Assembly: GCA_041666525.1 (NCBI GenBank)
Contig: JBAYGT010000001.1
Span: 310,001 to 374,000, forward strand
Source: JBAXTZ01 sp041666525
Lineage (GTDB): Bacteria; Bacillota; Negativicutes; JBAXTZ01
DNA length: 64,000 nt
Reading direction: 5' to 3'
This document shows positions 52,860 to 61,787 of this stretch, piece after piece. Each line of letters starts with the position of its first letter. Position 1 is the first letter of the stretch. Position numbers and translations under genes: made by a program. The notes beneath the pieces were generated by a model. That model was given only the letters and a program-made list of their open reading frames with translations, had not been told where the DNA came from and ran no database searches.

Positions 52860-54152
52860 TTACTTGACGACCGGCGGCAAATATAACCCCAGCCAATATA
52901 GCACATTAATAAGTATTCCAGTGAAAATCGCACCCACCGGCCCAACTGCCATTTCGACTAACGGTTTCTTGGTAGTTTTGTTTAACACATATATTCCCAC
53001 TACAACAAATAACCCCAACCCTGGTGCCATGTTATGCGCCGCCAGCATCCCGCCAACCAACAACGCCACTTCTAAAACTTTGGTCATCGAAGTTCGGATA
53101 TTGTCGCCGCACTTTCTCATCCCGGGGAATTTATCCAACATTTTCGCCGCCAGGTTTAGCAACATGATTTCCGCAAACATAATCAAGGCGCCAACAAAAA
53201 AAGCAATAAACGGATTTTTAATCAGAAATCCGGCTACAAAAATAAACGTCATTCCTATCGGACTATACACCCCGGTAGTAATCGCCGTAGTTGCAAGCAG
53301 CGGAATGAAACCTAACCCACGAGCGAAAGCAGTCATCGCAGCTTCGGTAGTTTTTCCACTAGCAGCTAAATTAAGCGAAATCGGATCACCGGCAATCATT
53401 AAATATGAGGTGGCGGCTGTAGCCAAACCACCAGTAAACGACAGCACCAGCGCATTTTTGCGAATTCGTTTCATCCGTTCACTGAAAATTGATGCTAAAT
53501 CAATTTGCATTGCATTCGGATCAGATTTTTCACGCAATGCAAAAAACAACATGATTATCATCCCGGCAAGCAGTGCCATTCCTTCCGGATCAATACTTAA
53601 CTTAGCACCGGCAATGTTGAATTTTCCGTAATATACGAACCATTGCCGCACCATAAATGAAGCGACAAAGGTCATAATACCTTTCTTTATTCCATATTGC
53701 AGCGCCACCACCAACGCCGGAAACGCCGCAAAAGAAACAATTATTGGCGTGCCAACCATCCCCATGCTCGGCAGAAAATTTATCGGCAGCAACTTAAATG
53801 CCGTAACGACAAATTGCAAACCAATAACGATACCAACTCCATACAACGCACCAAACACTAGCGCCAGCAATGAACCGCTTTTGCCTTTTGGTGACCAGGT
53901 TCCAATGATATCGGTTCCAAGTAAAATACTATGCACTAAAATTACCGAAGCTGCTAGCGATACCGGTATTCCAAAACCGATTACTAACCCAAAACTTAGC
54001 GCAAAACTGGTTGCCGCCAAAGCTTTTTTATCCATGCGGCCTTCAATATATTCTGGCATAATCGGCCGTAATCCGTCATGAAACACTGCAATACCGCGTT
54101 GCGCCAGCAACGCCGACGTAGCACCTAATAAAGCAATGAAGATATAGTTCAT
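52860..54152 (-). CDS. yhfT: YhfT family transporter (copy 2)
   Basis: 430-residue membrane protein, about 12 helices. LAQRGIAVFHDGLRPIMPEY, TSFALSFGLVIGFGIP and VEMAVGPVGAIFTGI align with copy 1 along the whole length, but the central helices differ much, so the duplication is old. Follows yhfY by 36 bases with GGAGG. Two YhfT proteins could form a heteromer or import two related substrates. Confidence 0.9.
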   Translation of the reverse strand: MNYIFIALLGATSALLAQRGIAVFHDGLRPIMPEYIEGRMDKKALAATSFALSFGLVIGFGIPVSLAASVILVHSILLGTDIIGTWSPKGKSGSLLALVFGALYGVGIVIGLQFVVTAFKLLPINFLPSMGMVGTPIIVSFAAFPALVVALQYGIKKGIMTFVASFMVRQWFVYYGKFNIAGAKLSIDPEGMALLAGMIIMLFFALREKSDPNAMQIDLASIFSERMKRIRKNALVLSFTGGLATAATSYLMIAGDPISLNLAASGKTTEAAMTAFARGLGFIPLLATTAITTGVYSPIGMTFIFVAGFLIKNPFIAFFVGALIMFAEIMLLNLAAKMLDKFPGMRKCGDNIRTSMTKVLEVALLVGGMLAAHNMAPGLGLFVVVGIYVLNKTTKKPLVEMAVGPVGAIFTGILINVLYWLGLYLPPVVK

Positions 54153-54188
54153 AGTTCCTCCGTTAATAAAGCTTTATGATGACAACTC

Positions 54189-54542
54189 TCATTCAAAATA
54201 TTTATTCAAATGCAAAAATATATAGCCCTGTTCTGAATCTGGTAAGTTAATTTCAAATAGTTTTTCGATTTCTGCCATAGCCAGGAGGCTTTTAGAAAAT
54301 GCGGCTGACTGCTCAATTTCAGTAATAATTATTCTGTCTAGCGCCTGCAAATTCTCGCTTTCACGCACGCGCTTTAACGTCATGGCAAAGTGAGTAATAA
54401 ACATACCGGCATTTTCTTCAGTAAGTTCAATTTGCCACAACTCTGCAAACATTGCTAACATTTCTGTCAATTTGGCTGCTTCAGTCGAAGTTATTTGTTC
54501 GGTATCGGCCAAAAGTTTAATTCTGAACGGTAAATCAATCAT
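54189..54542 (-). CDS. yhfY: YhfY-like PRD-domain protein
   Basis: 117-residue single PTS-regulation-domain (PRD) protein. EENAGMFITHFAMTLKRVR and LPDSEQGYIFLHL carry the two conserved His (TH-F and LHL). No DNA- or RNA-binding domain is attached. PRDs usually sense PTS phosphorylation through His; E. coli YhfY has the same single domain. First gene of the yhf run, start ATG 54542 five bases after GAGG. No YhfZ repressor gene is present in this window. Confidence 0.85.
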   Translation of the reverse strand: MIDLPFRIKLLADTEQITSTEAAKLTEMLAMFAELWQIELTEENAGMFITHFAMTLKRVRESENLQALDRIIITEIEQSAAFSKSLLAMAEIEKLFEINLPDSEQGYIFLHLNKYFE

Positions 54543-54585
54543 GAACACCTCGCATAAAATTCACTCAGGTATTATTCGTTATAAA

Positions 54586-55383
54586 CTAAGATTTTTCCTG
54601 CAAATAATGTTGTATTTCTTCACTTTTGTTTTCTTGCTGCGCATTGCGCTTTAGCGCAATCAACACTGAATACATAGCATCGATATCGTTGATAGACAGT
54701 GACTCAAATTTTCCTAAATCCGTGATAATTTGATTCACCGTTTCACCCGCAAAGCTTTTTTTATTTTTGTGACGCAGCAAAAAGCTGGCTACATTTGCAG
54801 TTAAAGCACTGATTAAACCAATTCCAATAAACATCAGTACCACAGCAACAATCCTGCCTTCACCCGATTTTGGCGAAAGATCACCGTAGCCGACTGTAGT
54901 AATCGTAACGAATGACCACCAGAGCGCATCTTCTAAAGACATATTTTCGAAACGGGAAATGATTACTGTGCCGATTGTCATTAACATTATTGTCAAAATA
55001 AACAGGTAATGAAAGTCGTTTTTCAGAGCAAGTGTGCTAAATTGTTTAAGCGAATTAGAAAAACGCGATACTACCCTGAGCAAATAAACGACACGCAGTA
55101 TCCGCAATGTCCGTAATCCCGGCATGAAAGCTCCGAATGGAATGATTGATATCAAGTCAATCGGATTTCCAGTAATAAATTTTCTTCGATTGTCGGATAA
55201 ATACAATCTGACAAAATAATCTATAACGAAAACTACCCATATGGCCCAATCAATTGCCTTGACCACGTTTATTTCTGCTTCGCTAAGCGTGCCTTCCTTT
55301 GCCAGCACAACGTTCATCAATACAATAGCAGCCAGTATCGGAATAACGATATTATAAATTGTAACCAGTCGATTTTTATTCAT
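54586..55383 (-). CDS. Voltage-gated-type potassium channel (six helices)
   Basis: 265-residue Kv/KvAP-like channel. S4 has arginines R91, R94, R97 and R103 at three-residue steps, pore filter TVGYGD (163-168), then S6 and a short cytosolic helical end. Membrane potential-dependent K+ passage is likely. It precedes yhfY by 43 bases on the same strand, so yhf may be transcribed partly from the channel's promoter; no terminator is seen between them. Confidence 0.9.
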   Translation of the reverse strand: MNKNRLVTIYNIVIPILAAIVLMNVVLAKEGTLSEAEINVVKAIDWAIWVVFVIDYFVRLYLSDNRRKFITGNPIDLISIIPFGAFMPGLRTLRILRVVYLLRVVSRFSNSLKQFSTLALKNDFHYLFILTIMLMTIGTVIISRFENMSLEDALWWSFVTITTVGYGDLSPKSGEGRIVAVVLMFIGIGLISALTANVASFLLRHKNKKSFAGETVNQIITDLGKFESLSINDIDAMYSVLIALKRNAQQENKSEEIQHYLQEKS

Positions 55384-55425
55384 ATTACTATCCTCAAAGA
55401 AATTTGCGTTCCCTGGAAATAAACA

Positions 55426-56787
55426 TTACTTTGTAATTTTTTCTTTCACCCAATAACCAATATACAGCAAAGCTACTGCAGCTAATCCAGAAATCAGGGT
55501 TACTTGTTGATTGGGATCAAAATACAGCGCGCCGATTACCACAAAATTAAAAATAACCGATAAAACCGGCACCACTGGATAAAAAGGTGTGCGGTATTCC
55601 AAATCAGCGACTTTTTCGCCATTTTTTGCCAATTCACGTCTAAACGAAAAATGACAAAGTGAAATAATTATCCAGACCAACGATCCAGAAATCCCCGTAC
55701 AAGCCATTAGCCAAATATACACCGTACCCGCCGCATATTTTTGGGTGAGTAGTGACAACGCTGCAACTGCCAGCGTTAAAAACATTCCCATATATGGCAC
55801 ACCACGGCTGTTTACTTTAGCAAAAAACTTTGGTGCCATACCCTCGTTGGCCATTGACCATAATAATCGCGAGCAAGCATAAAGCGCGCCATTATTGGCA
55901 GATAACGCCGAAGTCAAAACCACAAATGACATCAAAGAATAAGCAATCGGCAAACCGGCCATACTGAACACAACCGCAAATGGGCTTTCCAACACTCCCG
56001 CGTCTTTCCAAGGCACGATGGCTGCCAGCGCCGCAACAGACAAAATATAAAACAAAATTATTCTAACACCGACACCATTAATTACGCGTGGTACATTTTT
56101 CCCAGGATTTTCGCATTCTCCGGCAGCAATACCAATCAACTCTGCACCTTGAAATGAATAAACTACCGCAATCATCGTAAGAAATACTGCGGAAAAACCG
56201 TTAGGAAACAAGCCATCTGCCACAAAGTTTTTCCAGCCAACAATCGAGCTGCTGCTTGGCACTACGCCAAAAATCATCAATGCGCCGATGATTACAAAGC
56301 AAACTATCGCAATTACTTTTATCCCGGCAAACCAAAATTCGGTTTCACCATAGGCTTTGGCCGAAATCATATTGATAAATGCCAGCACTATTGCAAATAT
56401 TGCGCACCATATCCAGACGGGTATCGATGGCAAAAATGAATTCATTATTATTCCAGCTGCTGTAAAACCGGCGGTAGCCGCTAACGCCCAATTCAGCCAA
56501 TACATCCAGCCGCAAACGAAACCAGTTCCCGGACTCAGATATTTTACAGCGTACTGATAAAAAGAACCGGTAACAGGTTCCTTAACCGCCATTTCGGCCA
56601 AACTTAACAGCACCATGAACATAACCAAACCGCCAAATGCAAAAGCAATTATTGCTCCCAGCGGACCGGCAGCTCCAATTGTAGCTCCGGCGCCCAGAAA
56701 CAATCCAGTGCCAATGGTACCGCCGATGCTGATCATCATAATGTGCCGTGACTTCATGCTGCGTTTTAATTCTTTTCCCTGAGCCAT
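55426..56787 (-). CDS. Amino acid permease (APC superfamily)
   Basis: 453-residue amino acid transporter of the AAT group (GabP/LysP/ProY-like) with 12 helices. The unwound helix 1 is GGTIGTGLFLGAG, typical for substrate binding; FQGAELIGIAAGECENP and SALSANNGALYACSRLLWS are family motifs. Substrate not predictable. Start ATG 56787 after GGAGG. It lies 18 bases after a hairpin that follows the SpeH-like gene. Confidence 0.9.
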   Translation of the reverse strand: MAQGKELKRSMKSRHIMMISIGGTIGTGLFLGAGATIGAAGPLGAIIAFAFGGLVMFMVLLSLAEMAVKEPVTGSFYQYAVKYLSPGTGFVCGWMYWLNWALAATAGFTAAGIIMNSFLPSIPVWIWCAIFAIVLAFINMISAKAYGETEFWFAGIKVIAIVCFVIIGALMIFGVVPSSSSIVGWKNFVADGLFPNGFSAVFLTMIAVVYSFQGAELIGIAAGECENPGKNVPRVINGVGVRIILFYILSVAALAAIVPWKDAGVLESPFAVVFSMAGLPIAYSLMSFVVLTSALSANNGALYACSRLLWSMANEGMAPKFFAKVNSRGVPYMGMFLTLAVAALSLLTQKYAAGTVYIWLMACTGISGSLVWIIISLCHFSFRRELAKNGEKVADLEYRTPFYPVVPVLSVIFNFVVIGALYFDPNQQVTLISGLAAVALLYIGYWVKEKITK

Positions 56788-56805
56788 AAAACCTCCAAAA
56801 CAAAA

Positions 56806-56835
56806 TGCGCTCTTCCAAAATAACGGAAGAGCGCA
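56806..56835 (-). terminator. Hairpin terminator/attenuator between the SpeH-like and permease genes
   Basis: 11-bp stem TGCGCTCTTCC/GGAAGAGCGCA around an 8-base loop and followed by TTTTGTTTT on minus, then the permease ribosome site. It either ends the SpeH-like transcript or lets part of it read into the permease, for which no other promoter is evident. Confidence 0.65.
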
Positions 56836-56847
56836 ATAATTCATACT

Positions 56848-57345
56848 CTAATTTTCCTCCGAAGGCTTTCGTTTCATGCTGGTTTTTATTTTTTTAGTTT
56901 CTTTTTTGATATACTTTGCCAGCTTTCCACCTGCCTCTTTTACTCGGCGACCGGTAGCAACGCGGGTACGTGACTTTGGCTTCATGTCTTTCTGTTCACC
57001 AAAATCACCGCGTTTAAGATTGGTAATTTTAATTTTCTCCGGCTTAAACGCCTTTCGCAACAAATTTCGCACCGGTGTTAAATCAGCGTTTTCTGTAGCG
57101 GTATAGATATCGATTGCCGCAAATTTTAGTTCACTATAAGAATGAATGCTAACATATACGCAACCCAATGTTGCCAACACATGGGTGCACTCACCGTTAC
57201 TAAACGATTTGGCCTTAAACTCCTCATTATTCATTAGCGCTGCAACGGACTCAACTGCCGCTATCAACTCTTTCTCATTGCCTAAATCAATATTTTTGCA
57301 ATTATACAAATCCATCACTAAGTGACGAGCTATCGGTGTTTTCAT
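56848..57345 (-). CDS. AdoMet decarboxylase-like (SpeH) protein lacking the pyruvoyl serine
   Basis: 165 residues. The first 115 align with prokaryotic AdoMet decarboxylase: ARHLVMDLYNC, VSIHSYSELKFAAIDIYT. Numbered as in the Thermotoga enzyme, the self-cleaving Ser63 is V63, Ser55 is H55 and Cys83 is A83; only H68 remains. It therefore cannot make the pyruvoyl group and should be catalytically inactive. A Lys/Arg-rich tail of about 45 residues (KPKSRTRVATGRRVK and onward) could bind nucleic acid or acidic proteins. Own promoter; start 57345 after GGGAGG. Confidence 0.82.
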   Translation of the reverse strand: MKTPIARHLVMDLYNCKNIDLGNEKELIAAVESVAALMNNEEFKAKSFSNGECTHVLATLGCVYVSIHSYSELKFAAIDIYTATENADLTPVRNLLRKAFKPEKIKITNLKRGDFGEQKDMKPKSRTRVATGRRVKEAGGKLAKYIKKETKKIKTSMKRKPSEEN

Positions 57346-57374
57346 AATGCCTCCCAATTGAACTTAATGCAGTA

Positions 57375-57403
57375 ATTATAACAGATGTGTCTACATTATC
57401 CAA
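57375..57403 (-). promoter_or_regulatory. Promoter of the SpeH-like gene
   Basis: TTGGAT (57398-57403), 17 bases, TATAAT (57375-57380) with an upstream TGT (extended -10); 29 bases to the ATG. Confidence 0.65.
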
Positions 57404-57422
57404 ACGACGGCACTGAATAACT

Positions 57423-58676
57423 CTAATCAACTTGCAATCGCGGCAACGTCGACCCGCCAAAAGGCATAACGATTACTTTAGCAGCTTCTCCATGCTTGGC
57501 AAGCGCAACATCAAAGGCAAAGTCCAAATCATTATATGGCTTCATAAATAAAGCTTCTACCAACTCTGGTTTCAAATCCGAAACAAGAAATATTTCGTTT
57601 TTTTCCAACACGAGCGCAATAGCAGCGGCCTTATGTCCACCGAGAACAAATTCCCGTTTAATGCGAAAGATTAAATCACCGGGACACTGTGCCTGGAGTA
57701 ACCATTCTTCAAAAACTTCTTCACCCAATCCTTCTTTGCAGGATGCCAGCAAAATTATCGTGCCGCCATCGCAGACTGCATGTTTAGCGTTATCCAAAGC
57801 TTTTTGCGCCTGATATACATTGATGTCCTTCGGCCAGCCGCCGGCAGAAACCAAAACTATATCGGCTTTTTCTTCAATGGATATCTTGTAAATAGCATCT
57901 AAAAACTCGCAACCGGCAAGATGCGCCTTGACGCAATTTCCGGCCACTGCTTTAATTATTTCTTTTTTTTCGCTCAAGACGACATTTAAAATAAAGTCCA
58001 CCGGGCAATATCTTAATACTTCGTCGATATCCAACCGCACCGGATTGTCCATGATATTTCCGGCGTGCGCTGCAGCTTCCACCATTCGTTTATGATTAGC
58101 TTGGATGGCTACGCGGGTAGAAACTCCTGGCATAATCGCTTTGGCGCCGCCGCTGTAACCAGCGAAATAGTGAAACTCAATATTACCGACACAAATTCTT
58201 TTTTGAGCTTCTGCCACATGTTTACAAATTTCCAGCGGTGTGCCATAACTAGAAATCCCCATATTAACAAAACCATTACTACCAGAATCCACACAACGGT
58301 AAGTGTCGTAGATATCCGGTCCAACCAAATTAATCATTTCCGCCTCAGAATGATTCCGATGACTTCCCAAAGCAAACACAATAGTAATATTTTCAGTTTT
58401 CACACCGGCGAGAACCAATCTGCACAATAACTGCGGCAAAATAAGTTTATTGGGAACCGGACGAGTTATGTCACTAGTGACTATGGCAATTTTATCTTCC
58501 GCGCTAAACAATTCCTCGATTGACTGCGATTCAATCGGGTTGTCCAGCGCCCATTCGATTTCATCTTCATTAATCAACCCTGTTTCGTATTCATTTGGCG
58601 TAAGGATTTGCAAAAGGTTTATGTCCGGTATATCAATAATTTTTTTCTCTTTGCCAAAATTCAGCGTGATGTTCAT
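57423..58676 (-). CDS. larA: Nickel-pincer racemase/epimerase, LarA family
   Basis: 417-residue LarA-type protein (DUF2088). Active-site residues correspond: DITRP, H106 in GSHR, H169 in EFHYFAGYSGGAKAI with K179 (site where the NPN cofactor is tethered), and H195 in ANHKRM. LarA members interconvert lactate or other 2-hydroxyacids. No larB, larC or larE cofactor genes are in the window. Family is broad, so the substrate may not be lactate. No clear terminator after it; the next gene has its own promoter. Confidence 0.88.
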   Translation of the reverse strand: MNITLNFGKEKKIIDIPDINLLQILTPNEYETGLINEDEIEWALDNPIESQSIEELFSAEDKIAIVTSDITRPVPNKLILPQLLCRLVLAGVKTENITIVFALGSHRNHSEAEMINLVGPDIYDTYRCVDSGSNGFVNMGISSYGTPLEICKHVAEAQKRICVGNIEFHYFAGYSGGAKAIMPGVSTRVAIQANHKRMVEAAAHAGNIMDNPVRLDIDEVLRYCPVDFILNVVLSEKKEIIKAVAGNCVKAHLAGCEFLDAIYKISIEEKADIVLVSAGGWPKDINVYQAQKALDNAKHAVCDGGTIILLASCKEGLGEEVFEEWLLQAQCPGDLIFRIKREFVLGGHKAAAIALVLEKNEIFLVSDLKPELVEALFMKPYNDLDFAFDVALAKHGEAAKVIVMPFGGSTLPRLQVD

Positions 58677-58735
58677 CTGTCAATCTCCTGCTTCTTAATC
58701 TTCCAAATCTATCTGATACTCAGTTACAATCGAGT

Positions 58736-60652
58736 TTAACGCACAAAATCGACAGGAGAAAATTCGAACGACTGGACATCTAACCAGGTAGTAAGGTTGA
58801 AAAAAGCATTATATGTTCCGCGGGGCAAAGGAGTATTAATATTAAACTTTAAGTCATCCAACGAACTGATATTAATTGTCCCGCTATCTACTTCTACAAC
58901 TTTTTCGTCTGCTCCAATCTGTTCTTGTATCAAGGTAATTGAATCTCCGGGTTTAACCTCATAAATATTAATTCCGCCTTGTGCTGCAACCTTCATATTA
59001 AGCACGGTACCATTGGGATATTCAGAACTTACCAGCACCATCAATGCACCACTGCTTACTTCGCCTTCGTGGTTTATTTTCACCGGTAACATAAATTGTT
59101 CGGCACCGGTGGTTCTGTTAACCCCGGACGGAGAAGGCGTGGTCACATTGTAGCCGTTTACCGTCCACCATTGTGGCTGTCTAAAAGTCGACAACACGCC
59201 AGTAGTCGGGTCAATCACGGCGCCGGCTTTTGTGGAATAAAACACTCCGTCTTTCACCAGCAACAAATCCACATTGCGCACCCAGGCAATATCTTCTTTT
59301 TGGACGACAGGTTGATCACTACTGTTTTTGTTAATGCGAATTTTTTCCTGGCGTTTGCTTTTGATTTTTGTGGCAAATTCATTCGTAAATTTTAAATACT
59401 CATCATCGTAGCCAATGGTCTTATATATATTTTGGTTGTCTGCCATAACTTCGTCGCTCGCTCTTAATGGACAATAAATTGACAATCCGTAACCCAAACG
59501 GTTAAGTCCCTCACCCTGAAGAATCACGTTGTCCAGCAATCTGTCAATTTCTTTACCCTGACTCTCACTAACATTGGCTGAAAAACCAAACAGGTCGACT
59601 AAGTCGTGCGCCGAACTGTCTTCGGTAGTGCCAAAGGACTCAGCCTGAGCGCGGGCTTTTACCAACGCCAAAAAGCCGGAATCAGTTTTCAGCATACCCG
59701 AAAAGCTTACTGCCATTTTACCAATCCCGGAATTCAAGTCATCAATTTTGGACATGTCAATTAACGACGCAGTGGCAGCGTCTTTTTCCCGGGTTTTGTC
59801 CTTTTCTTTCCAGGACTGTTCCAGCCACTGTTCGCGTTTATCCATATAAGTATTAACTATACATTCGCCTATTGTATCATTTGCAGCCTGCGGGTTTTCT
59901 ACCAGCCACCCCAGCCACTCCTTCCAAGCCCAACCAGTCGCCACATCTTCAGACGCTACCAGATACCGCCCTTCGCTTTTTAGTGAATTGGCAATTTCTA
60001 CTTCAGCGTTAAGACAGGTATCAAAACTAATAATGTCCAGCGCATTGCCGGTGCTCGCCCTTGCTGATTTTATTGCCTGTTTAATAGCGTTAAGGCCCAT
60101 CGCTGCCTGTTCAAAATTGGCATCAGCGCCGATACCCCAGTTGCAGCCGCCGCCATGCGCCCACATCACCAAAATATAGCGGTCTGCCGGATAACTTTTT
60201 TCACCCCAGACAATGAAATCTTGCAGGGTTTTCGCTTCGGCCATCGATATTTTCCCGGGAGTGCCTAGCAGCTTAATACCGTCGTTGTCTTTGTCAGCAG
60301 CCACTATCAGGTATCGTTGCACAAGCGAGTTGCTGATGTTTTTTTCAGGAATTTTATCATTGTACCACCATTTAGTGCTGCCGCCGGTTTGCACCAGTAC
60401 CTTAACCTTGTCGCTGGCACCTACACCGCTATTTATCATATTATTGATATCATTAGTTGCCATTCCATTGTTTCCCTCAAGATCAGTGCCAATTATGTAA
60501 ACCAAGACCGTAGTTTTTCCGGCGTTTTCACTGAGCACCGGATTATTGCTCGACGGTGCATTGAAATTATTTTGGTTTTCAGCAAAAACCGGTATACTTA
60601 CCAGACTAAAAAATAATGCAAAAATTACTAAAGTCAACGCTATTCTTTTCAT
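58736..60652 (-). CDS. Secreted clostripain-family cysteine protease (C11)
   Basis: 638 residues. A signal peptide (1-24, VFA-EN) leads to export. The C11 caspase-like core has catalytic H166 (MWAHGGG) and C213 (SFDTCLNAEVEI). A large C-terminal part of about 250 residues with beta-rich segments (NVDLLLVKDGVFYSTK) may bind substrate or the surface. Clostripains cut after Arg/Lys after self-maturation. Own extended -10 promoter. Ribosome site GGAGG. Confidence 0.9.
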   Translation of the reverse strand: MKRIALTLVIFALFFSLVSIPVFAENQNNFNAPSSNNPVLSENAGKTTVLVYIIGTDLEGNNGMATNDINNMINSGVGASDKVKVLVQTGGSTKWWYNDKIPEKNISNSLVQRYLIVAADKDNDGIKLLGTPGKISMAEAKTLQDFIVWGEKSYPADRYILVMWAHGGGCNWGIGADANFEQAAMGLNAIKQAIKSARASTGNALDIISFDTCLNAEVEIANSLKSEGRYLVASEDVATGWAWKEWLGWLVENPQAANDTIGECIVNTYMDKREQWLEQSWKEKDKTREKDAATASLIDMSKIDDLNSGIGKMAVSFSGMLKTDSGFLALVKARAQAESFGTTEDSSAHDLVDLFGFSANVSESQGKEIDRLLDNVILQGEGLNRLGYGLSIYCPLRASDEVMADNQNIYKTIGYDDEYLKFTNEFATKIKSKRQEKIRINKNSSDQPVVQKEDIAWVRNVDLLLVKDGVFYSTKAGAVIDPTTGVLSTFRQPQWWTVNGYNVTTPSPSGVNRTTGAEQFMLPVKINHEGEVSSGALMVLVSSEYPNGTVLNMKVAAQGGINIYEVKPGDSITLIQEQIGADEKVVEVDSGTINISSLDDLKFNINTPLPRGTYNAFFNLTTWLDVQSFEFSPVDFVR

Positions 60653-60718
60653 AACGCCTCCGTTTTTTCATTACATTAATTGTACACAGATTTTCTCAAA
60701 AATGATATTTACACCGCA

Positions 60719-60727
60719 ATTATAGCA
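60719..60727 (-). promoter_or_regulatory. Extended -10 promoter of the clostripain gene
   Basis: TGCTATAAT fits TGnTATAAT and lies about 67 bases before the ATG; no clear -35 is present. The surrounding 185 bases hold only this and the iolE terminator. Confidence 0.5.
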
Positions 60728-60790
60728 GGGTTACTTCAAATTTTCCTTTAATGTATATATTATTCTACAAAAATACGCCATTTTCCTGCA

Positions 60791-60825
60791 AAAAAATAAA
60801 GCTTCCGAAGAACGGAAGCTTTATT
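60791..60825 (-). terminator. Terminator after iolE
   Basis: 13-bp stem AATAAAGCTTCCG/CGGAAGCTTTATT with a 5-base loop, then TTTT on minus, 12 bases past the iolE stop. Ends the inositol operon. Confidence 0.82.
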
Positions 60826-60837
60826 AATTGATTAATC

Positions 60838-61737
60838 TTACAAACCTGTTTCAGCGTGTATGTATTTGCGCGCCTTGATCGCATATTCTAAGGGATTGGC
60901 TTTCACAGGATCTTGCTCAGCTTCGACCAACATCCAGCCGCCATAATTATTCGCTGACAGCACCCCGAACACCGCCGGAAAATCAACACAGCCATCACCG
61001 GGAACTGTAAATACGCCGGCAATAACACCCTGCAGAAAACTCATTTTTTCGGTCTTTACCTTCGCCAAAACGTCCGCTCGTATATCTTTCAAGTGAACAT
61101 GCTTTACCCGTTTGATATGTTTTTTCAATACTTCGGTCGGGTTCTCGCCGGAAAAATAGAAGTGACCGGTATCAAACAACAAGAAAACTTTTTCCTGATC
61201 AGTGTTTGTCATGAGCCGGTCGACTTCGGCAGCCGTCTGTACTCCCGTTCCCATGTGATGATGAAAAGTAACGGTTATCCCTCTCTGAGCTGCCACGTCG
61301 GCCAGTCGATTCAGTCCATCGCAAAGCTTCGTCCACTCTTCGTCGGAAAAGATTGGTTTGTTATCAAATATCGCGGTGTTCATTTGCCCTTGAATACTGT
61401 GGCTTTGTTCAGAAATCCCTACACGGGTGGCTCCCATAGCAGCCAAGAAATCAACCTGTTTGATAAATTCGGCTTCGACTTCGGCGTAAGGCCGAGTTGC
61501 CAAGAAAGACGAAAACCAAGCGTTGCATATCTGTAGTCCGCGCAAATCTAACGCCGCTTTTAAAACCCTAGTATCCCGAGGATATTTACTGCCAACTTCA
61601 CAGCCCGCGAAACCAGCCAGCGCCATTTCACTGACACATTGCTCAAAAGAAGTGCTCCCACCTAACAAGTGCGGCACGTCGTCGTTCGTCCAGGCAATCG
61701 GTGCGATTCCCAGCTTCACTTCGTTTTTTGTAAACAT
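60838..61737 (-). CDS. iolE: Inosose dehydratase (IolE)
   Basis: 299-residue xylose-isomerase-like TIM barrel. It begins VKLGIAPIAWTNDD, has a VTFHHHMGTGVQT metal/substrate region, DTGHFYFSG, HVHLKDIR and GDGCVDFP. Converts 2-keto-myo-inositol to the 3,5/4-trihydroxycyclohexane-1,2-dione, the IolD substrate. Start ATG after GGAGG. Third gene of iolD-iolG-iolE. Confidence 0.93.
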   Translation of the reverse strand: MFTKNEVKLGIAPIAWTNDDVPHLLGGSTSFEQCVSEMALAGFAGCEVGSKYPRDTRVLKAALDLRGLQICNAWFSSFLATRPYAEVEAEFIKQVDFLAAMGATRVGISEQSHSIQGQMNTAIFDNKPIFSDEEWTKLCDGLNRLADVAAQRGITVTFHHHMGTGVQTAAEVDRLMTNTDQEKVFLLFDTGHFYFSGENPTEVLKKHIKRVKHVHLKDIRADVLAKVKTEKMSFLQGVIAGVFTVPGDGCVDFPAVFGVLSANNYGGWMLVEAEQDPVKANPLEYAIKARKYIHAETGL

Positions 61738-61787
61738 TTTTCCTCCAAAATTTCATTTTTACAGCCTTGACTCAGGGTTAATGCCAC

